The notes under the pieces: model-generated
Database searches by the model: none
The model's input: the letters and a program-made list of their open reading frames with translations, nothing else
Told to the model about the DNA's origin: nothing
In this document: positions 7,403-14,824 of the stretch, piece after piece
Numbering within the stretch: position 1 is the first letter of the stretch
Layout of the letters: each line of letters opens with the position of its first letter
Translations under genes and position numbers: made by a program
Source of the DNA: Ureibacillus aquaedulcis
GTDB lineage: Bacteria; Bacillota; Bacilli; Bacillales_A; Planococcaceae
NCBI RefSeq assembly: GCF_030418165.1
Contig: NZ_JAUHTQ010000001.1
Coordinates: 248,001 to 312,000, forward strand
DNA length: 64,000 nt
Direction of reading: 5' to 3'

Positions 7403-9289
7403 TTGAAAGCGAAACTTAGAGCAAAAAAAGTACCAAACATCCGAGCAACAACCTTACCCGATCCAAAAGAAACTCTTACTTTCGGTAATTTTGAAGTAAA
7501 AAATCATAACATTTATTACTGGAAAAAAGTTAATGGTAAAGAAGAACTAGAGTTAGTACATGTATCATCTCTTATATGGATTAATGAAATTAGACAAAAC
7601 AGTGAAACAAATGAAATTGAATATGAATTAATTTTCCGTTATAACAATCTTTTCTATTCAACTATGGTATCTCGTAATATTTTAAGTGAAAAAGGGCTTC
7701 AAACCCTAATACCAATAGGTGCAGATATTCATAAAGGTAATCAAGATTTAGTATCGATGTTTTTACGAGTCCAAGAATGGCAGGTTAAGAAAGTAAGACA
7801 TACACATAAATTATTGGGTTGGGCAAATGTGTCAGAAGAGTTAGCTTATTATCATTCAGAGAAACATAGTAGTAATCCTAAAGACACATCTGAATATATC
7901 GGTGGATTTAATATTCAACCAAAAGGAACATTTGAAGAGTGGTTCAAAATGGTAAAGCAAGATGTCATTGGACGTGTACCACTAGAATTTGCATTAATTT
8001 GTGGGTTTGCAGCCCCTGTATTATCACTACTTTCACAATTTCTATCGCTTAAAGTCATGGTTGTCAGTTTTGTTGGTGAAAGTTCTACTGGTAAAACGAT
8101 TAGTGCCAAACTTGCTGTAAGTCCGTTTGGTAATCCAGATAACGGAGGACTTGTAGACAGTTGGAATAGCACAATCAACGCAATGATGAAGACACTCGCT
8201 AACAATAATGGAGTTCCCATCGTTTTTGATGAAGCATCAATCAACGCTGGTCAAAACTTGACGTCTTCCATCTATCAATTTGCGGAAGGGCAAGAACGTA
8301 AAAGACTAGATTCAGAGAGTGAAATTCGAGATTTGGCAAAATGGATGACACTCATCATCTTCACAGCAGAACACCTAATCATAGAGAAGGCAAACCAAAA
8401 TTCAGGATTACGTGTCCGAATCCTAGAATACCAAGTGCAGAAATGGACTGATGATGCTGAACATGCAATCCGATTAAAAAATACAGTTGAACAGCACTAC
8501 GGTCATGCAGGACCAAAATTCATTGATTTTCTAATTCGGAATTTTGATAAAGATCAGTATATTGCCCAATACGAACAAAGTCGGAAAGAAGTAGATAATG
8601 CATTAATTGAAAAAGATGAATTCTCGAGTCGGCTGACTGAAAACTATGCTGTGATGGTCTTAACCGCAAAATTAGTGAATCAATGCTTCAATATAGGGGT
8701 AAATGAGGAAGCTCTCCTTCAATTTATTGTTGAGCAAGATAAAGAAATGATGACAACACGAACACTTGAAAGTCGAGCAGTAGATATAATTCAGCAAAAC
8801 GTATTAACTCATCAAACGAAATTTAGTGTTGATGGTGGTCAAGTTACAGGGACATTAACCTATGGAACGATATTACAAAAAGAAGATTATACAGAAGTAG
8901 CGATAGTAAAGAGTGTAATGGATGAATGGCTTTCTGAAGCTAAATTCTCAAGTAAACAAGTGGTTTTAAAAACTCTTAAAGCCAAAGGGTACTTAGATAA
9001 TGAACAAGGTAAAAATACACGTACACGAAAAATACCTGTAGTTAACTCTACTAAATATGAAATAGAAGAATCAACATCATATGAAAAGGTGAGCAATGTT
9101 TTAAAAAGAGAAACTGTATATGTATTAAAGTTGCCAAGAAATTTATTAAATGTATTAAAGGAAGAAAAAAATGAATCTCCTACGGTCAAAAAACCATTTA
9201 ATTCAAAACCTAAATCAAAATTACTAGGAAGTATAAAAGATAAGTTGGAGTCACCATCAATTGAGGAAATGTTTGATGATGATATTTAG
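7403..9289 (+). CDS. DUF927-type P-loop ATPase of mobile elements
   Basis: A 628-residue protein starting with TTG after GGGGG. A Walker A motif, GESSTGKT, lies at residues 225-232. A Walker B-like strand, GVPIVFDEAS, lies at 270-279 with Asp276-Glu277. This matches the architecture of DUF927 proteins, helicase-like ATPases on plasmids, phages and integrative elements that are thought to act in element replication. The C-terminal ~150 residues are Lys-rich and include a winged-helix-like stretch (KSVMDEWLSEAKFSSKQVVLKTLKAKGYL). A small GGGGC/GCCCC hairpin just upstream (about 7367-7379) could affect translation. It is the largest element gene. The helicase role is inferred from family context. 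Confidence 0.8.
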   Translation: MKAKLRAKKVPNIRATTLPDPKETLTFGNFEVKNHNIYYWKKVNGKEELELVHVSSLIWINEIRQNSETNEIEYELIFRYNNLFYSTMVSRNILSEKGLQTLIPIGADIHKGNQDLVSMFLRVQEWQVKKVRHTHKLLGWANVSEELAYYHSEKHSSNPKDTSEYIGGFNIQPKGTFEEWFKMVKQDVIGRVPLEFALICGFAAPVLSLLSQFLSLKVMVVSFVGESSTGKTISAKLAVSPFGNPDNGGLVDSWNSTINAMMKTLANNNGVPIVFDEASINAGQNLTSSIYQFAEGQERKRLDSESEIRDLAKWMTLIIFTAEHLIIEKANQNSGLRVRILEYQVQKWTDDAEHAIRLKNTVEQHYGHAGPKFIDFLIRNFDKDQYIAQYEQSRKEVDNALIEKDEFSSRLTENYAVMVLTAKLVNQCFNIGVNEEALLQFIVEQDKEMMTTRTLESRAVDIIQQNVLTHQTKFSVDGGQVTGTLTYGTILQKEDYTEVAIVKSVMDEWLSEAKFSSKQVVLKTLKAKGYLDNEQGKNTRTRKIPVVNSTKYEIEESTSYEKVSNVLKRETVYVLKLPRNLLNVLKEEKNESPTVKKPFNSKPKSKLLGSIKDKLESPSIEEMFDDDI

Positions 9290-9387
9290 TTAGTGGTCCA
9301 AATTACATTAAAAATGATGAAGCAACGGATTAATTCTGTTCTTCATATATATATTATTTTCTTAATAAAGGAAAAGGAGCGATTTCA

Positions 9388-10263
9388 TTGAACCCAATAC
9401 AAACATTAACAAACTTTGAAGAATGGTTAAGAAAACGAGATAAAAGTGAGGAAACAATATGTAGTTACATGGCATCTATAAAACGATTTATTAATCATAA
9501 ACAGGAGCAAACAAATGGACCTGTATTAATCAATCAAATAAAAGAGGATGATGTTCAGTCTTTCGTACACTTTTTACAAACAAAGAAGCAGTATAAACCA
9601 GCAAGTATCAATGTGATGTTAAATGCTCTTCGAACATACTTTAAATTTGCTGAGCGTAATCAGTGGATTGAAAGAAATCCTACAATCCATATCGAAAGTG
9701 TTAAAAATCATAAAAAACGTCGGGACTATCTAACAATTGAAGAGATACAGCAATTACTAGATGTGATTGATCATCCAATTGCTAATTTAATCGTTCGTAC
9801 TCTTGCATTTACTGGTTTACGTATTAGCGAATGTCTAGCATTAGAAATTGAAGATGTAGATTTTGTTAAAAACCTCATCTATGTACGTAAAGGTAAAGGG
9901 AATAAGCCACGGATGATTCCACTTTCAGAATCACTAAAACCATATCTAGTCGAGTACATTGTAGGGCAACGATCCTCCATCGAAGAGAGCACAAAATTGT
10001 TTGCGACACAAAAAACAGGTGGATTCTCAGCAGTCTACATCAATCGAATTCTCAAGGATGCGACAGAACAACTTGACTGGAAAAAACATGTCACAGCGCA
10101 CACACTTCGTCATTCCTTTGCATCAGAACTGGTACGTCAACAAGTGGAATTGCCTAAAGTAGCAGCATTATTAGGACATAGTGATTTTAGAACTGTTACA
10201 TCCATTTATGTTCACATTGCAGATGACGAGCTACAAAAAGCAGTTGAACTGATTCAACTTTAG
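9388..10263 (+). CDS. Tyrosine recombinase/integrase 2
   Basis: A 291-residue XerC/D-like tyrosine recombinase. It starts with TTG after AAAAGGAGCG. The N-terminal SAM-like domain covers about residues 1-90. The catalytic residues are complete: R145 (TGLRISE), Lys in RKGKG, H238-x-x-R241 (HTLRH), GHSD and Tyr274 (SIYVH). It is closer to the chromosomal Xer type than recombinase 1. The next gene starts 12 bases after its stop with a strong ribosome site, so the recombinase and the ribbon-helix-helix-like protein form an operon. It lies about 1.5 kb from the right-hand repeat, the usual place for an element integrase. Confidence 0.95.
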   Translation: MNPIQTLTNFEEWLRKRDKSEETICSYMASIKRFINHKQEQTNGPVLINQIKEDDVQSFVHFLQTKKQYKPASINVMLNALRTYFKFAERNQWIERNPTIHIESVKNHKKRRDYLTIEEIQQLLDVIDHPIANLIVRTLAFTGLRISECLALEIEDVDFVKNLIYVRKGKGNKPRMIPLSESLKPYLVEYIVGQRSSIEESTKLFATQKTGGFSAVYINRILKDATEQLDWKKHVTAHTLRHSFASELVRQQVELPKVAALLGHSDFRTVTSIYVHIADDELQKAVELIQL

Positions 10264-10275
10264 GAGGAATCATTG

Positions 10276-10929
10276 ATGTTAAAAGAAGCTATATTTGTTT
10301 CACCAGAAGAAGATGAGCGTGTTCAATTCATAATGGCAGAGTTAATGAAAGGGAAGTCGCGAGAGGAAGTAGCTACTTCCTTAGAATATAAAAATTTCAA
10401 ATCTTTAGATATATATATGCGTAGAAGAGGTTATCGTTACGACAATAGCTTACAAAATTATGTTGCGGATATAGCAAATAATCCTATTGAAATATCTACT
10501 TCGAAAGCTAGTCGTGTCATTCAATTGTTGAGTGAATATCCTGACCAATTGGAATTAGTCTGTAGAAAATCGAACTTTAAAGACATGGATGAATTAGCAG
10601 CTTACATGACGAGTAAAAACTACAAATGGGATAGTGAAAAGCAAAACTATGTGAAAAAGTCATTAATTGCAGATGAGAGTGAAAATAATCCGATAGTTGA
10701 ATCAGTTTCATCGATAACAAATAAGGAAAATGCAAACCAACAATCAAATTTAATAGAGTTTCTACCTATATTAAATATGCTAAAAAATAATGAGAATCGA
10801 TTAGTGGAATTGCTAATGCCCTACGGTAAAGGTGCTACATTACCAAGATTTACAATAGAGGGAATTCCAAAATCAAAAACAGTACAGATGGTCAAAAGAA
10901 TATTTCACAGCGAGATATCTTTGAAGTAG
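10276..10929 (+). CDS. Duplicated-domain DNA-binding-like protein, probably frameshifted
   Basis: Starts at ATG 10276 after AGGAGG (a TTG one codon earlier is possible). It contains two copies of a ~35-residue unit, near residues 28-63 and 95-127, each with a Lys/Phe-K turn, a Tyr-Met pair and ending (S/E)-x-QNYV. The 3' part reads LPRFTIEGIPKSKTVQM, typical of the strand of ribbon-helix-helix-like DNA-binding domains, but then changes to FHSEISLK and stops. The expected helices continue in another frame (next entry). It is cotranscribed with recombinase 2 and may be its directionality or copy-control partner. The break may mean it is inactive, or reflect a sequencing error. Confidence 0.7.
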   Translation: MLKEAIFVSPEEDERVQFIMAELMKGKSREEVATSLEYKNFKSLDIYMRRRGYRYDNSLQNYVADIANNPIEISTSKASRVIQLLSEYPDQLELVCRKSNFKDMDELAAYMTSKNYKWDSEKQNYVKKSLIADESENNPIVESVSSITNKENANQQSNLIEFLPILNMLKNNENRLVELLMPYGKGATLPRFTIEGIPKSKTVQMVKRIFHSEISLK

Positions 10930-10997
10930 CATTAATTGAATTCTTTTCTAAGTACGGATATGAAAGAGAAGTAGAGAGATTGTTAACCGCTAAATGA
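10880..10997 (+). pseudogene. Out-of-frame C-terminal piece of the preceding DNA-binding protein
   Basis: In the frame two bases over from the upstream gene the sequence reads NISQRDIFEVALIEFF followed by SKYGYEREVERLLTAK and TGA. This is a well-formed helical continuation with the periodicity of a ribbon-helix-helix C-terminus, and it ends just before a strong terminator. It has no ribosome site of its own. It is best explained as the original end of the gene at 10276, cut off by a small deletion or frameshift near 10885. Confidence 0.6.
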
Positions 10998-10999
10998 AT

Positions 11000-11043
11000 G
11001 TAGCAGAGAATGATGAGTTTTCTCATTCTCTACTACTTTTTTT
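11000..11043 (+). terminator. Terminator after the recombinase 2 operon
   Basis: A 14-bp stem, GTAGCAGAGAATGA with TCATTCTCTACTAC (one mismatch), then seven T. It starts three bases after the out-of-frame stop at 10997, supporting that stop as the original gene end. Confidence 0.9.
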
Positions 11044-11747
11044 GTATTTATAGAGTTTTTGAATATGATTTCCCGAAACCCCATTTTTTTTGGGGGATAG
11101 AAATAAATTTTTTTGTATGGACTATGGAATGGTTTATTCAATTAACAATAAAAGTAAAATTTGAGTTAAGAATAATATTAATGAATATTGTTACTTCATA
11201 CTAACTAATTTAGGAATTACTATTTTATGAGTTTAGTAATTAATAATAGTATTATTTCAATTTTACTAATGAATTATTAAAGTACTTAAAAAAATGAAAG
11301 TAATACTGCTTACCAATTAGCAATGTTAGTAAGTGAGTTAAGAAATACTACATTACTAATACTGTTGTGAATATAAAAAAAACTAAGTTAGATATCACTG
11401 GCGATAATCATTGTATCCAAGATTTAAAAGGTTAAGTGAAATATTTTTCCAGCGTATATGTTCTAAGTCCACAAGTGCGGTTGGTTAACAGAATCTACTT
11501 TTACAAAAAGAGATTTATTTTTGATTGATCTTGCCCAAAAAAATTGGGGTTTTGGGATTTGTTGAGACTGATGGAGTTGCTTTCTTTTGAAAAGCATTTT
11601 TTGATAATACCTGCTTTTTCTCAGTATGGCAACTTTTGCTCTGTTTTTTCAATGGAACTTCTGTTGGATGAGCAACAAGACTTTGAGAATTATTGAGTTT
11701 GTTGGGTTTGTGCCACTTCGAAACTTCCTAAGATTTTGGTTGGTTTT
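11044..11747. other. Right end of the putative element: non-coding, T-rich, hairpin-rich
   Basis: No supported gene. The right half is rich in T and TTTG. It contains a nested hairpin (AGTTGC 11575-11580 with GCAACT 11629-11634, enclosing GAAAAGCA 11589-11596 with TGCTTTTTC 11612-11620). A short CCCAA/TTGGG hairpin lies near 11534-11549. The composition changes sharply at 11748, where S-layer coding sequence begins. Arm sites for a recombinase would be expected here. Confidence 0.45.
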
Positions 11748-11758
11748 GTGCGACTAAC
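11701..11758 (+). repeat. 20-bp imperfect direct repeat leading into the right core
   Basis: Bases 11701-11720 and 11739-11758 agree at 15 of 20 positions, sharing GTTGG and TTTGTGC. The second copy ends with the 11-bp core. Spacing is 38 bp. It could be a pair of recombinase contact sites. Confidence 0.45.
11748..11758 (+). other. Putative recombination core, right copy (GTGCGACTAAC)
   Basis: Identical and in direct orientation to 579-589. S-layer homology begins here without any upstream gene part. It is flanked by an imperfect inverted repeat (TTTTGTGCG, ACTAA, CGCAAAAA), a layout seen in tyrosine recombinase crossover sites. The matching place in the intact S-layer gene, 27461-27480, agrees at 16 of 20 bases with 11748-11767. 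Confidence 0.5.
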
Positions 11759-13657
11759 GCAAAAACTTTAACTGTTACTGGTAACGGTCTTAAAACTGCA
11801 ACAGCAGCAGATTTCACTGTTGAAGGTAACACAGTTACTGCAGTAACTCCTGCTGCGGATGGTAAATCAGCTACTTTAACTCTTGACACTCCACTTGTTG
11901 ATGGTCAAGAATACAAAGTAACTACTAAAGTTGGCGGAGAAACTAAAGAATTCACAGTGAAATTCACTTTCGTTCTTGCTGATGTAGTTGTAACTACAAC
12001 TTCATTAGAAGCTAACAAAGACAAACAATTCTTACAAGTAACAATCAACGGTGCTGTGACTGACTTATCTACAATCGACGCACTTGGTTACGACATTGAA
12101 TTCCAAGCTGACAAAGCAGTATTTGCTACTGTTTCTGAAGGAGTTGCTGGAGATGCAGCAACTACATCTGCTACAGGTGAAATTGACGAAACAGTTGAAG
12201 CAACTGAATTAAATGAATCATTTAATGTAAAAGCAGTACTTACTAAGGATGGCAAAACAGCTGAATCTAAAACTGTTAAAGTTGATGTAGTAAGTAAAGC
12301 AGTACCTGCAATTGGTAATATCGTACTTACAACTGATGTTTTAGAATTAACTAAAAATGTAGTTTCAACAAAAGACGATGAAGTAGCAGTTAAAGAAGTA
12401 GTTTCTAACACTGAAGATGTGATTAATGTATCTGGTTTATCATCATTTGCTTCTTCAAATCCAGAAGTTGCATTAATTAATGCTTCTACAGGTGAAATCA
12501 CACCTATTAAAGCCGGTAAAACTACTATTTCTGTAAAAGCTGGTAATGTTGTTTACTCTAAAGAAATTACTGTAGTGAGCGAAGAGCGTGTAGCAACTAA
12601 AGCTACAGCAACTACTGCTAATGTAGCTCCTGGTTCTACTTATACAACAAAAGTAGCAATCACTGACCAATTTGGTGAAGATTTAGATGAAGCTTCTATT
12701 ACTGCAGATAACATTAGTGTATCAGAAGTAACTGGAGTAACAGTTGCAACTGCAGATTTCACAAATGTAGCTGATGGTGAATTACCAGTAACAATTTCTC
12801 CTGCTGATACTGCGACAGCTGGTTCTTATACAGTAGTTGTTAAAGATTTAACTACACCTAAAAACCTTGGCCAATACACAGTTAGAGTTTCTGCTGATAA
12901 TACAGCTGATAACTATAAATTAGTAGTGGCTGATTCTTCTAAAGGTGTTGCTAACTTAGCTGGAGATGACACTGTAACATTAAATGCAAATGAATTCACT
13001 AAATCAGGTGGTTTCTTAAAAACATTAGAGGATACTGATACAGCATTCACTGTTGAATCTGCAAACTCTAATATTGCTACTGTAGCATCATCAACTCTTC
13101 CTGAAGGTGGAGACATTGAAGTAACTGGTGTTAAAGTTGGTACAACTCAAATCATCTTGAAAAAAGGTGGAGTACAAGTAGCTACTGCAACAATTACAGT
13201 TAAAGAAGAAGTTCCAACAATTGAATCAATTACTTGGAAAGCTAATGGATCTACAATTACTGTAGCTGGTAAAGCAGTAACTTATAAAGATATCTTTACA
13301 ATTACTGCTACTGCATCCGATGTTGATCCAATCGTAGAAAGTGTTAAATTAAACGAAACTACAACTTCAAAAGTTCGTATTGATTTAGACACTGAATCTG
13401 CACCTGTATTATACCTTGACCAAAATGATGACGGTACTTATGATGCAGAGGATGACGAAGTACTTGGTACAGTTGCTGCTCAATTAGCTGGTTCAGCTGG
13501 TCAAACTTATACTTCTTTAGGTTCAGATTGGACTGCAAATATCCTATCAGGAACTACTACTTCTGGTGATAAAGGTACACTTGTAATCACTGTAACTGAC
13601 GATGACGCTAATACAACTGTAAGAGCATCTTCTACTCTTAATGTTGATGTAAAATAA
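11750..13657 (+). pseudogene. Headless S-layer surface domain (silent cassette)
   Basis: The open frame runs from just after a TAA at 11729 to 13657. From 11750 it reads ATNAKTLTVTGNG..., homologous to the region directly after the SLH domains in the other two S-layer genes. There is no signal peptide, no SLH domain, no ribosome site and no promoter-like sequence at the junction. The first possible start (GTG 11957) lies inside conserved sequence. The remaining ~636 codons are intact with no internal stop, and the terminator is kept, so it looks stored rather than decaying. It resembles the surface part of the first gene throughout, including Big2-like segments. A degenerate leftover of a tandem duplication is the alternative. 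Confidence 0.8.
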
Positions 13658-13728
13658 TTAACTGGTGTCTAACTAGTTAATATAACTCGAATTTGTCTTA
13701 CTTATAGTTAGTCAAATTTGAAAATAAT

Positions 13729-13764
13729 AGCTCTGTGGAGAGAAATCTCTGCAGGGCTTTTTTA
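13729..13764 (+). terminator. Terminator of the headless S-layer gene
   Basis: GCTCTGTGGAG pairs with CTCTGCAGGGC over AGAAAT, then T6. Stem layout, loop and the flanking TTTTTTACTT match the terminator at 2641. Confidence 0.9.
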
Positions 13765-14656
13765 CTTTAAGAAGACGGACTTTTATTACTCATTATTAGT
13801 TGTTTATGGTATTTGCTATATTAGTTGAAAGAGAACAATTGAAGTTAATGGTGGTGAATTGTCTGGATCTAACGTCGTCGTTGACATTGACCGAATATTG
13901 GGCATTTACGAATGTTAAATTTAGGTTAGTTAGGTCGAGTTGGTGATACTGTAGGTACCACGCACTTTATATATGTCTAAAATGTGAGGTAGTAGTTCAA
14001 AGTAAGAAAGAGCGATTAAAATGACAATTCTGTTTTTCTGGAACTGTTTACAGGTGATAAGTAGTTTAATTTTTTATAAAGTTATTTAAAAATGTATGTC
14101 ACTCTATTCATCAAACAGGCCATTTAACGGAATAAAAGTTTTAAATAAAATTGGATATTTATATTAAGGTGAGATTGTTAATAAATGTAATGAATTACAC
14201 TAACGAGGAAGAATAACTTAATAAGGAAGTACATTTTAGAACCAAAATTCAAATAAATCAGATTCTTATTATCTTGCCTTAAAATACTATATATATGTCA
14301 CATCCAAAGCGTTTGCCAGATTCCAATATATTATTAATATGATGGAATATCATTAGGAATCTATTTATGTTTATGATAGCTACTTTTATATCAATTTAGT
14401 TTATGAATCCTAATTAGTTGAAACAAATTTTAAAAGGAAAATTATTTTAATTTCTATCTTGCTTAATGATGTTTAAAAAGTATGTTTTGATATATTCATA
14501 ACATACTTTTTTGTAAATCAAGCATTTTAGTAATATATTAGAGAAAATTTTTATTTGAACTTATTTGAAGGTTTAAAGATAATGATTTAAATATAATGTT
14601 AAAGCAAATTTGTTGAATAATACAAAAAAGTGATAGAAATCATAGAAAACTCTAGA
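13765..14656. other. AT-rich interval without recognisable genes
   Basis: About 0.9 kb with stops in all frames and no ribosome-site-led frame of useful length. No repeats or RNA genes recognised. Confidence 0.6.
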
Positions 14657-14693
14657 CTTAAAAAGCAGAGGGGAATCCCCTCTGCTTTAAAAA
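14657..14693 (-). terminator. Terminator of the six-repeat secreted protein gene
   Basis: A perfect 12-bp stem (AAAGCAGAGGGG with CCCCTCTGCTTT), with the T-run on the reverse strand. It lies 130 bases past the stop of the gene at 14825. Confidence 0.88.
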
Positions 14694-14824
14694 TATAACT
14701 CTTAAAATTACACATTATAATATATAAAGGTCGTATACCAAAACCGTACGACGGTGTTGGGAGAGGCATGAAAAAAGGTCAACTTATTTTCCCCCAACTC
14801 GATTCCTAATTTATGTGTTCTAGC

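Larger units (their letters stand above)
579..11758 (+). mobile_element. Putative integrative element exchanging the S-layer surface domain
   Basis: An inferred ~11.2 kb unit bounded by the direct 11-bp repeats. It carries a promoterless S-layer surface-domain sequence (579-2623), a RadC-like gene, two complete tyrosine recombinases, a DUF960 gene, a DUF927-type P-loop gene, a ribbon-helix-helix-like gene and small unknowns. None of these cargo genes belongs to the wall-biogenesis theme of the rest of the window. Excision at the repeats would rejoin the SLH anchor in frame to the headless gene at 11750, giving ...VSATNAKT..., which closely matches ...VSAVNAKT... in the intact gene at 26830. 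Integration would do the reverse. Recombinases plus repeats are seen; mobility is inferred. Confidence 0.5.

Noticed and set aside
11010-11204. A 64-codon frame after the recombinase 2 operon
   Set aside because: It starts inside the terminator stem, has no ribosome site, and its composition (long Phe/Tyr/Ile runs) is that of AT-rich DNA.
11740-11767. An integron attC site at the headless gene junction
   Set aside because: The core does not fit the RYYYAAC/GTTRRRY pattern and no integron-type integrase insert is seen in either recombinase.
11957-13657. Treating the GTG at 11957 as the true start of a short S-layer gene
   Set aside because: Homology to the other S-layer genes continues in frame upstream to 11750, and no ribosome site or signal peptide is present.
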